DNA from: Bryopsis sp. KO-2023
Lineage: Eukaryota > Chlorophyta > Ulvophyceae > Bryopsidales > Bryopsidaceae
DNA length: 64,000 nt
Assembly (NCBI GenBank): GCA_030272585.1
Contig: BSYQ01000013.1
Location: forward strand, 496,001-560,000
Direction: 5' to 3'
The notes beneath the pieces are model-generated. The model was not told the origin of the DNA, made no database searches, and saw nothing but the letters and a program-made list of their open reading frames with translations. Shown here piece by piece: positions 42,462-51,967 of this stretch (position 1 is its first letter; the number at the start of each line of letters is the position of its first letter). The position numbers and the translations under genes were made by a program.

Positions 42462-43637
42462 CTGCGAAAATGATGATTGGCACCTAACATGCGGCCAAGC
42501 AGAGCAGCCGTTCATGATCACATATCCACAGAGAAAGCGCCAAATTCCCCCAATTCGAGGGGAAAACGAAATAACAAAGCGGCGCCATCCAGCCAAACGT
42601 TTGCCAGCTGGATGGTTGGCCGAAAGAAATTCTTTTCCATTTCCCACCGCCGACACGGCGCTGTTTTCTTTTCCTATCGAATCGAGGAGCAGACAGCGAT
42701 ATCATTCGAATCACCCCTCCACGCTCACCCACGATCGATCAAGAGCGCAGCCGCCTTCTTTTTCGCGACTTCCATCACGAGCTCCTTTCACATGACATCG
42801 CGCGGTGGCAGTCTTCACAATAGAGCGATATTCACGAAGCGCGACTGGATCGAGAACAAAAACGGCTTTGGGGGGGGGGGGTTTCTGTGGATGAGCGGAT
42901 CACGGTTCTGCGGACTGATGCGGCTCATCCACAGAAAGTGGAGTCAAAATACAGTCACTTGTTTCTGGAAAAAAAACGTCTCAAACAACGAAACGCAAAA
43001 AAGATTAATACGGACACAGTCAACAACCATTGTCAGGATAGCTCAGTGAAGCACCCTTGTTCCGTGTCCCCGATTGGCCGGGCCATCATCGACGACGGTA
43101 ACAGGGGGGCGGAGAGCGGGACCCTCGAAAGAGAAACAGTGGCGAGGGGGGAAGCCAGCGGGTGGGACGGCTGCCAAAGTTTTTGTTCGTTCTTTTGTTT
43201 GTTTGTGTGTTTGTTTGTTCGTTCGCCAGCGGGAAAGACCGACGGAGCTTTTTGGGCAGAATGTTTTCCGACGCACGAAACGTATAGATGTGGGAAAAAC
43301 CTCCCTTGTCTTCTTTTTCCCCCTCCACAGAAATCTAAAACACTTTTTAAGAATCAGAAAAAGATGATTTTTAATCCAGCATCCCACAATCTCCGAGCAC
43401 CTGGAAGGAATCTACAAAAATATATACAAAATCTAATGTACAAATTTTACCAAAAAAACAGTGCCACCATCCATGCAAGCCTCCCAACAACAAAACAAAA
43501 AACAAAAACCCTTTTTCACAATGTTTTTTTTTCGACGCCAATAATCGGCATTGGTTTCCATTATCATCCCCGTTGTTCTTTCTGGCAAGCAGTAAATCCG
43601 GCTGCAAGCTGGCTTGACCACCACCTACCGACAAAAA
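42462..43637 (-). other. Intergenic DNA and 3' UTR of the next host gene, with repeat unit A1
   Basis: A G-run at 42870-42881, a 15-bp inverted repeat TTTCTGTGGATGAGC at 42881-42937, and GTTTGTTTGTGT microsatellite at 43190-43225. From about 42882 onward the sequence recurs at 45817-46690 and in part at 48495-48960. The part next to 43637 looks like the 3' UTR of the minus-strand frame ending there. Confidence 0.5.
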
Positions 43638-43847
43638 TTAAATTTGGTTCTGCCCCACCGGATCCAGTTGGCCACCTTGCTCGAATCCCACTCCTTGCTC
43701 AGCAATCGAAAAAATTTCCTTACACTCACACTCGCTGCTCTGCACCACCGTATCCTCAGCATTGGCAGCCATGAATTGACCAGGATGCAAAGTAGGGGAT
43801 GTTGGCAGCAGATCCTTCACTTTGGCTGCCATGTCAGACATCGGGGA
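43638..43847 (-). CDS. C-terminal exon of a duplicated host gene, copy 1 (function unknown)
   Basis: A minus-strand frame reads MSDMAAKVKDLLPTSP... and ends DTVVQSSECECKEIFSIA..GGQLDPVGQNQI. The last ~30 residues recur at 48903-48996 with an 8-residue in-frame deletion, and the following 3' sequence is conserved too, which supports coding status. No domain recognised. The upstream splice site is not clear. Confidence 0.45.
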   Translation of the reverse strand, partial: SPMSDMAAKVKDLLPTSPTLHPGQFMAANAEDTVVQSSECECKEIFSIAEQGVGFEQGGQLDPVGQNQI

Positions 43848-44166
43848 TGCCGGATCGTTCTTGATCGTTCTTCTTCAAGGCTCTCAGGCCTGGTGGATTC
43901 AACCCTGGAGGCAAATCTAAATTCTGATCGGGATGTCGATTGCTGACTGGACATTCCATTTCAAACATCCTGGAGGCAGGTCGAGCCCGGGTGGGTGGCA
44001 GCCCTGGAGCTCGCTTGCATTCGTTTGCTGCCAGCTGGCAGAGTTGTGGATGCCTCCAACTTTGGGAGGAATTTTCCCATAGCAGTCCATCATCACCCAG
44101 CGTGGCTGCCTCTCCTCCCTCCTTTGCACTCGATTCTTCCCACCCCATCCGAGATTGAGTCGGTCT
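43834..44166 (-). CDS. Candidate exon upstream of copy 1 (function unknown)
   Basis: Open minus-strand frame of about 110 codons directly after an acceptor-like GATTTTCAG. The intron-side sequence (44170-44300) is conserved at 47161-47290, before a similar exon start (AGCTGRGG). The product is G/P/R-rich and two frames are open, so the frame is uncertain. It overlaps the 43638 exon by 14 bp in another frame, which suggests a frameshift or missed intron. Confidence 0.3.
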   Translation of the reverse strand, partial: RPTQSRMGWEESSAKEGGEAATLGDDGLLWENSSQSWRHPQLCQLAANECKRAPGLPPTRARPASRMFEMECPVSNRHPDQNLDLPPGLNPPGLRALKKNDQERSGIPDV

Positions 44167-44169
44167 TTC

Positions 44170-44880
44170 CTCAGCTCTGAAAATCTAATCTCGTTAATCA
44201 ACAACGAATGCCAGCACACCAATGAGTCACAGATTTTGACGCTGCAATAAATTTTCTGTTAACAACCTATTCGATCGTTTGCCCCATTTGCACCGTTTTT
44301 TTTGTTTTACACACAGATGATTATCAAGAGTGTGTCACACCACATGCACACATCAAGCAAATACGATGGAGCATTATGGAGCCTTATTCTGCCATAATAA
44401 TTCTGTGGATTCTATTCGTTTGGGCTTCCCCAACAAAGAGCTCGGAGCCATCCACTTTTTTTTCATGCATCTCCGTTGAAAACGGCGGTTGCTGCTGCCT
44501 GAAAAACTGGTAGAAAAACTCTTTCAACACCTATGTGTCGAAAAATCACTACATGAATCTGCATGCATGTTGAGGGATCGGCTGAATCTTCAGGTACACC
44601 TTGGTTTATTGTTAATAATACTTATTCTTGTTGTTTTTTATTTCTTGGGGGGGGGGGGATAATATGAAAAATGAAGAATTAAAGGGAGAAGCACTAATAG
44701 GAAAAAGAGGTGGGTCTGACAGACCCACTCCAATGCAACTCTCGACGAAAGCTACATGCGCCGAATCGTGAACATCTTGGAGCAGGCAAAAAGAAAACCC
44801 GACTGCTTGATAATTTCAAAAGCGCAACCGTGAAACTTCCATATACACATATGTTCAGAAGGTTGAAAAAAAAAAAAAAA
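44170..44880. other. Host DNA with repeat unit B1 and homopolymer runs
   Basis: 44170-44300 recurs at 47161-47290. There is a G-run at 44647-44658 and an A-run at 44868-44882. No gene supported. Confidence 0.5.
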
Positions 44881-44882
44881 AA

Positions 44883-45816
44883 TGGATCTGGATCCATACC
44901 TGGAGCCTCATCGCCAGCACCGGCTTCCTTCGACTTCCACCAGCCCCCCTCTATAAAACCAGGAAAAAAAATATAAAACAAACACCACATTTTCTCATAT
45001 CACAACCATTTTCACATCCCATTTTTTTTTTTTTTTTTTTTGTCAGAATCAAATCTATAGGTTCGGTCCAACCTTCTGGCAAGCTGTATAGCCTCGAACC
45101 TTCTGGGAAGTCTGTTCAAGCATTCGTCTTGGGCAGCTCTGCCTCTGTAGTCCTCCCACCAAGGTTGCTTTCTCGGTCGATAAGCTTCGGCCAATTTCAC
45201 GTCTGTTTTGATGGCCAACAGATCGCTCCTGTGTTTTTAACATCATCATAATTATTAAACATATCCGGGAAGGAAAAAAACATGGCACCAAAATTAAAAA
45301 GAAAGACGTAGATGTTGCAGGCCCGTTGCATATACAAATCAGATATTGCATCCATTGTATATCTGGACTCTCTTTTCTTTATGGTGCTGTAAACATACAA
45401 ACAACATCTCCACGAAATCCACGAAATCCACGAAATCCACACAAGAAGAAAAACAACAGAAAATGAGAAGACAAAAAAAGACACCAATCGTCACCTCAAT
45501 ACTGGCCCAATCCAACACTTGCATCCCTTCTTTTTAAATTCTGGATGAATTCGACCAACAGCCGACCGCAGTTTCTCCAGGAAATCGACTTCTCTTGACT
45601 TTTTCAATCCAAGTGGCTGTAAACCAGGGAAAAAAAAAAAAAAACCAGAAATAATCCCTCCCAATACTCAAGTTCAAAAAGTAAAAGCTGCCACCTTGTT
45701 TTTGAACAAGGTAATGCCATCGAACTGCAGCGCGGCTGCCCGAAGCATGCCGACGTCCCCAGAGTATATCGTTTTGTCGGCGGATTCGTGTCGTTGATTC
45801 GAACGGCTTGTGTTTT
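44883..45816 (-). CDS. Fragments of a spliced host gene, at least four short exons (function unknown)
   Basis: Minus-strand segments with protein-like composition are bounded by plausible splice sites: 45695-45815 (SADKTIYSGDVGMLRAAAL...) ending at donor AAG/GTGGCAG; about 45520-45616 (PLGLKKSREVDFLEKLR...) after acceptor GGTTTACAG; about 45310-45400 (MDAISDLYMQRACNIY); about 45070-45228 (DLLAIKTDVKLAEAYRPRK..) after acceptor AACACAG; about 44886-44950 (WWKSKEAGAGDEAP) after TTTATAG and before GTATGG. No family recognised. Exon limits are approximate and the gene may be degraded. Poly-A/T tracts sit in the introns. Confidence 0.4.
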
Positions 45817-46690
45817 CTGTGGATGAGCGGATCACGGTTCTGCGGACTGATGTGGCTCATCCACAAAAAGTGGAGTCAAAATACAGTCACTTGTTTCTGG
45901 AAAAAAAACGTCTCAAACAACGAAACGCAAAAAAGATTAATACGGACACAGTCAACTACCATTGTCAGGATAGCTCAGTGAAGCACCCTTGTTCCGTGTC
46001 CCCGATTGGCCGGGCCATCATCGACGACGGTAACAGGGGGGCGGAGAGCGGGACCCTCGAAAGAGAAACAGTGGCGAGGGGGGAAGCCAGCGGGTGGGAC
46101 GGCTGCCAAAGTTTTTGTTCGTTCGTTCGTTCTTTTGTGTGTTTGTTTGTGTGTTTGTTCGGGAAAGACCGGTGTTGTTTGTTTGTTACGTTTGGTGCTT
46201 GGTAGCAAACCTATCCACTTGCCTCGGCTTTTTCATAAGAGGCAGTCGCTGAGACCCGACGGAGCTCTTTGGGCAGAATGTTTTCCGACGCACGAAACGT
46301 ATAGATGTGGGAAAAACCTCCCTTGTCTTCTTTTTCCCCCTCCACAGAAATCTAAAACACTTTTTTAAGAATCAGAAAAAGATGAGCCCCTCATCGTTCA
46401 GCAACAACGAATTTTAATCCAGCATCCCACAATCTCCAAGCACCTGGAAGGAATCTACAAAAATATATACAAAATCTAATGTACAAATTTTACCAAAAAA
46501 ACAGTGCCACCATCCATGCAAGCCTCCCAACAAAAAACAAAAAGCAAAAACCTTTTTCACAATGCTTTTTTTTCGACGCCAACAATCGGCATTGGTTTCC
46601 ATTATCATCCCCGTTGTTCTTTCTGGCAAGCAGTAAATCCGGCTGTAAGCTGGCTTGACCACCACCTTGACAAAAATTAAATTAAAGTTG
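45817..46690. repeat. Repeat unit A2 (second copy of 42882-43640)
   Basis: Begins TTTCTGTGGATGAGCGG like 42882 and ends near GACAAAAATTAAATT. Differs by an ~85-bp insertion (46165-46250) and microsatellite length near 46110-46160. About 2.94 kb from unit A1. Confidence 0.8.
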
Positions 46691-46895
46691 GGCTCCAGCC
46701 TGGACATCTTGAAAAACACACACACACATCCAAAACCGCAGCTTTGCCCGAATTCATTCACCATCACCTGTTGGTTGGGAACGGGAAATCATATTACATT
46801 CCATGTTTCTTGCGTTTGATCCATGAAAATCTATCTCACTTTGAATATCAGTCATTTGGTTTTTGAAAGTTGTACACAGCTGTGCAATTAAGATA
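46691..46895. other. Host DNA between repeat A2 and the next exon
   Basis: Contains a short ACACAC run (46718-46728). No gene supported. Confidence 0.5.
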
Positions 46896-47160
46896 TTATC
46901 CTTCAGCCATTGATTTCAACAATGGCTCCATAACATCCGCCACTTGGACTGGCTGGGAAATTTCTGCCAGTCCAACAAACTCAAGTGAATAATAATGGAT
47001 TAAATCAAAAAAAGAAGGTGAATAGTTTTTTGACACACCAAAAAAAGGTACCTTTTGCAGAGCTGATCTTTCCGAAGCTTGTTCTCGAACAAGCTTCTGT
47101 AGGTCTTTCACATACACGCTCCAATCCCTGGATGCGTCTCCACTTGTTGTTTCCCCAGCT
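46896..47160 (-). CDS. Terminal exon of a duplicated host gene, copy 2 (function unknown)
   Basis: After acceptor GATTTTCAG an 87-codon frame reads AGETTSGDASRDWSVYVKDL..., with a helical KLVREQASERSALQK segment and a C-terminal VADVMEPLLKSMAEG before the stop. Its upstream intron sequence is homologous to that of the exon at 44166. An internal GT..AG pair would shift the frame, so I read it unspliced. No domain recognised. Confidence 0.4.
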
Positions 47161-48902
47161 CTGAAAATCTACACATGAACCACGTTAATTAACAACGAAT
47201 GGCAGCACACCAATGAGCCACAGATTTTGACGCTGCAATAAATTTTCTGTTAAACGACCTATTCGATCGATCGCCCCATTTGCACACAGATGATTATCAA
47301 GAGTGTGTGACACCATCCATTCTATTCACTCATCAAGCAGAGTTTCCACCGATCAGAAACGCCCCCCCCCCCCCCCCACGCAAGCCAACCCCTGCGGTGT
47401 GAGACTTGCACAGGACATGGCAGCAGGGATTCAGAGCAATTCCAATGAATTTATGAAATTTATGTGGTGTCATACCCTTGGTTGTTGCTTTCTGTTGAGA
47501 AAAAACTGGTCCATGCTGCTTAGCTTACTCCATCCTTGCAGATTTTCATTTCCTTTAGAAAACCCAGATCGAATTCGTCCCTTGCGACATTTCTGTCGCT
47601 CATCAGAGCCCCCACCCACCCACCCACCCACATTCGCATGCCTTTTCGTACAATGGAGATCCTCTCCCACTTGGGAGGTAAGAACCACTGACGCCACCCT
47701 CATAGAAGCCCCGGCTTGGGGAAGATATTATGGCCACCACCATTGGAACGGCCTCCTCCTCCTCCTCCTCCGCCGCCGCCGCCGCCGCCACCCCTGGACC
47801 CACCACCTCCCCCAGATGAGTTGGAAGTAAACAACAAGATCGACAGAACAGCACAGCAGAAACAGGAATTCCAACTTCCTGGCAAGACCCATACACCAAA
47901 CATACGACTGAACTTACAAGGGAGACCCGGTCGGGTCAAGCAACGATCACTGGGGACCAAGTTGCAGCATCGTCGAGGTGTCTGCAGAAGAAAGCGTAAA
48001 ACGTTAAGCCGTCAACCCGATCCGCAGTGCTGAACAGCCAGAGCAATGTTCCTCAGCGCACCAGTAGGGTGAACAGAGTGGCACGCGGCCAAGGCTCCGA
48101 CGACGGAGAGCAACAACCACATGGTGTTCATTGTGTTGCGTCGGGATTCGATGTTTGGAAAGCCTCCGGAGCTTGGAGTATTTGAGCGCACTCTGTGCTT
48201 TCACCCTGGCCGGTCCCCTCCAGTCCTCACCACCGGTCCGCGGCCATTGGAATTCTTCAAGTCTTGTTTAACCAACAACGTTGGGACTGCTGCTTCCAAG
48301 GTTCTTCAAACCTTGCGTCTCTTTTCATTGTTGTTTGTTTGGTCTGACTCAGGGTTGTTTTGGTCCTGGGAGAAACCTTTTCTTATCCCAATCCTGATGA
48401 GACTGTGAAGAGGCAAAATTGAATTCATATGAATTTGTTCACTGGGTAAAGCAGCAACAGTTCAGAGTTGAGGAGGCAGGGGAGTGAATTAAGACTCCCG
48501 ATGTGGGAAAAAACAAACTTCCCTCCCTGTCTTCTTTTTCCCCCTATCTACAAAAATCTAAAACACTTTTTAATAGCCCTCGTTTCAGTCAGAATCAGGG
48601 AGAATATAGATGAGCAACGAATTTTTAATCCAGCAGCAACAACGGATTTTTAATCCAGCATCCCACAATCTTCAAGCACCTGGAAGGAATCTACAAAACC
48701 TAATGTACAAATTCTACCAAAAAAACAGTGCCACCATCCATACAAGCCTCCCAACAACAAACAAAAAACAAAAACCTTTTTCACAATGCTTTTTTTTCGA
48801 CGCCAATAATCGGCATTGGTTTCCATTATCATCCCCGTTGTTCTTTCTGGCAAGCAGTAAATCCGGCTGCAAGCTGGCTTGACCACCACCTACCGACAAA
48901 AA
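47161..48902. other. Host DNA with repeat B2, microsatellites and unresolved gene fragments
   Basis: 47161-47290 repeats 44170-44300. C-run at 47363-47378. GA/GC-rich triplet microsatellite at 47750-47795 gives poly-Pro or poly-Gly in shadow frames. 48495-48902 is the third copy of the 3' UTR unit A. No complete gene can be supported. Confidence 0.5.
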
Positions 48903-48996
48903 TTAAATTTGGTTCTGCCCCACCGGATCCAGTTGGCCACCAGCAATCGAAAAAATCTCCTTACACTCACACTCGCTGCTCTGCACCACCGTATCA
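48903..48996 (-). pseudogene. C-terminal exon of the duplicated host gene, copy 3 (partial)
   Basis: Minus-strand frame GDTVVQSSECECKEIFSIA then GGQLDPVGQNQI and stop. It is the same C-terminus as 43638-43847 minus 8 residues (24 bp). Upstream similarity stops at about 48996, so the copy is truncated. Confidence 0.45.
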
Positions 48997-49472
48997 CCCT
49001 GCAACTCAGAAAAACAACATCACTGGAAAAAAGTAGGAAAAAAAAAATGAATGAATGCTGGAATTGCATGTCCCCGACACGTTATTATGAGCGGTATATC
49101 AAGAAATTCATCACAGTACATCTGCTGCGTAATCAAGCACTAATGCTTCCCTGAGCATAGCCAGATGACCCGCAAAAAAAAACATAACCAAATGCCATGG
49201 AACGTAAAAAAAGAAAAAAAAAACAGATGCGTCTTTCCAAAAAGGGATGGCGAGAATTTGGCACCAGCAGGAGAAAAATGCAACAACTCCCCCAAAAGTT
49301 CGATGGGCAGTACGACTACGCACAGATATTTCATCAGTAAACCACAGCAAACATTATGTCGTTCCTCTGCAAAAAACTTGTTTTTCTTTCACTTCCAATA
49401 GATAACTATAAAACTTCATTTCTATCCAATACATAAGTCTCCAATTTCAATTCTTAATTTTTTGAGGGGGCA
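48997..49472. other. Host DNA up to element 3b
   Basis: AT-rich with A-runs; no gene supported. Ends GGGGGCA beside the element 3b LTR. Confidence 0.5.
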
Positions 49473-49935
49473 TGTAAAGACTGCGCTGTAGACTGCGACT
49501 CTGAAGCAGTCTGCCAGCCTGAAACAACAGCCTAGAAGGCTGCAACAAGTTCTGACACGAGAGAGCGGGAGAGAGAGAGTGTTCAACCCCAAAATCGAGT
49601 TACAAGAATACCCTGAGGTGCTGCCCAAATACCCTAGGCTGCACCTCTGATCCAAACTGATCGTTCAAGGTCCTATCCATCAACATGACCTGACAGTCTG
49701 CCTCAGTGTCAGGTCCCCTGTCTGAAACCTTCTGAGCTGCCAGCCCTGCAGAAAAGCGTCTGCTGAGCTGTCAGCCCCCATTCACAGATCTAAGGGTTCC
49801 GCCCTGCTGCAGCAAACCGGCTGCAGCATTGCTGGTTCCCTAGAACTGCAGGCCTGTCAGTTCCCCTGAACTGCAGGTCTACCAGTTCTCTGAACTGAGG
49901 ATCTGACAGTTCCCCTGAACTGTAGAATCCTTACA
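49473..49935 (-). repeat. 3' LTR of element 3b
   Basis: 463 bp, apparently identical to the 5' LTR of element 3a (33022-33484) and carrying the ~35 bp missing from the element 3a 3' LTR. Confidence 0.95.
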
Positions 49936-50915
49936 TTCCTCCCCATCTAGTTGGCAGTAGTCCCTTACTGCCCCAAGAGATTATAATAACAACCTTTGCC
50001 CCTTTTTGGATGTCAACTTTTTTTTTTTAAACTTTTCTTCCACAGAAAATGGGTTTCAAAAGTGATTATGTTAATATAAGGAAGTCAAAACAGTTCTTCA
50101 AAAACACTGTGTCAGGAAATTGTCCTAATGCAATAGAAACCCAAAATACCCTGAAAAATCAATTGGTAACACCCTTGCTGGAAAATTACAACCTGAAGTG
50201 TTTGTTTCTGTCACCATCTTGCACTACCCAGAAAATCCAGAAAAACTACCTTATAAAAAGTTCAAAGCAACAAGGAAATCATAGTCAGTTTAATTCTGCC
50301 TTCCCTAGAAGATTTTCATACAGCCCACAAGGTCAGCTGAGACACCAAAACTTCTTGGCAAACAAAAACCCCCTTTTCCTGCAGAATACCTGAGTCACCT
50401 GATTACCCAATCCATTGCAAACTCTGTATAATAAAAACCCATTTGACTGGACTTCCCTCAAAGGTCACCATGCAATTCCTTACTCTCCCTTTTGCTAATT
50501 CAGTAACTCTTATTTCAGATTGCAAATATGGAATTCTCTAGCAATAACATTTTACCCCTGCTGGACTTGCAATGTATCAACAGGTGAACCATTTTCATAA
50601 CCAAAACAGGTTGCAGAAGAACTTCAGAGTTTTCATCTCAACCTGACCAGAAACTGCAAAAAAAAGATCCTTGTCCACCTCCAACACACTGATCACCAGA
50701 AACTGGACAGCCCTAAGGGTTTAACCCTGCCTGAAAAATTCCACTTCCAACACACTGATCACCAGAAACTGGACAGCCCTTGAAAAATTCCACTTCCAAC
50801 ACACTGATCACCAGAAACTGGACAGCCCCAAATCACCAACTCTTTCACTGCACCCCCTGAGCAAACCACATTCAATCATCAACTCCCATGGTCACACCTC
50901 CTGTCGATTCCTGCC
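49936..50915 (-). other. Polypurine tract and 3' UTR of element 3b
   Basis: Equivalent to 14451-15430, including the tandem repeat (50682-50830) and the antisense ORF (50049-50393). No sense gene. Confidence 0.7.
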
Positions 50916-51782
50916 TCAGGTCGCCGGACGTTTCAAGCCCCTCTTTGGCGCAAGCGCGGGCACACTCCAGCGGATCTCTCGAAGTGGCACGCAGTCACGA
51001 TTGGTTCGTCCCGGGGAGGCTGGCTGCGTTGGCAGGGGTGGACTGATGACCGCAATCCGCAAGGACGTCAGCACCCTCGGCGCCATGACCGTGTGCTCCC
51101 GCAGCTGGCACAGCCCGCACTCTTTCGTCGCATCCACCGAGATCCCCTTTCGCGTTTCGCTGAGTCGTCCAACCACCTCCAAGCTCCCGTCTGGGTTCGT
51201 TCTCTCCACCGTTACGTCTGGCGCGTACCAGAGTCTCTGGACACAGAGGTCTCTGCAGCATACCCGGTGCTTCCCACATGGAAGCTCCCGCACTGGTGCC
51301 CCAAGAGATCGCGCCGTCTTGAAGCAGAGCGAACAGCCGCGTCCCGTTTCTTTCAGCGCCGTCTCCATCTCACTCTTTTGGCTTGCTGCAGGTTTTTCTG
51401 GTTCAGGGAGCCCTGTGTCCAGGAAGCCGAAGGACACCTCCTCTTCGGAATCCAACCGCGTTACCGGCATTTTCTTCGCCCACTCTCGCCACGCTTTCAG
51501 CTCACTCTCGGCGGCACTCAGAGACCCTTGCAGCTTCCACTTTTCCTGCTCCACCTTTTGACACTTGCTCCTCAGCCTTTCCAACTCCGCGACGTCGACT
51601 GCCCTCTTCCGCAGGACCTGCACCGCCTCCTCAAACGCCACAACCTCATCTGCCCCCTTGATCACGTCGGCTTTCTCCACCGCTGCCGCAGGGATAACCA
51701 CAGGGGCAGCCTCTGCTGGCTCACTGCTGCTGGCGGGGGTTGAGACGATAAGGGCGGCCTGGTTTGCTGGTTGCTGATCCAT
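50916..51782 (-). CDS. ORF3 of element 3b: coiled-coil protein with RING-like Cys/His cluster
   Basis: 288 aa, same sequence as ORF3 of element 3a (15431-16297). The key residues C150, C153, C169, H172, C175, C180, W185, C222 and C225 are all present. It starts 185 bp after the pol stop. Exact preservation reflects the recent duplication; conservation of the cluster against element 4 is the functional evidence. Confidence 0.8.
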   Translation of the reverse strand: MDQQPANQAALIVSTPASSSEPAEAAPVVIPAAAVEKADVIKGADEVVAFEEAVQVLRKRAVDVAELERLRSKCQKVEQEKWKLQGSLSAAESELKAWREWAKKMPVTRLDSEEEVSFGFLDTGLPEPEKPAASQKSEMETALKETGRGCSLCFKTARSLGAPVRELPCGKHRVCCRDLCVQRLWYAPDVTVERTNPDGSLEVVGRLSETRKGISVDATKECGLCQLREHTVMAPRVLTSLRIAVISPPLPTQPASPGRTNRDCVPLREIRWSVPALAPKRGLKRPAT

Positions 51783-51967
51783 GTTGATTCCTTTTTTCTT
51801 TTCCCTTTCCGAACGATAGGCTCCTCTTTCTCTCTTCTTGCTCTGCGCACGTAACTTGCTAGACAGTTTCCAACTCCAGTATACTGCACACCTATTTCCG
51901 TTTCTGTCAGAGGTTGCTTCAGTCTGTCAGAGACATCAACCTGTCACCTCTGCTTGATCTAGTCCTT

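Noticed and set aside
47716-48033. Proline-rich ORF with a long poly-Pro run
   Set aside because: The run is a triplet microsatellite; the opposite strand gives poly-Gly. Exon structure is unsupported.
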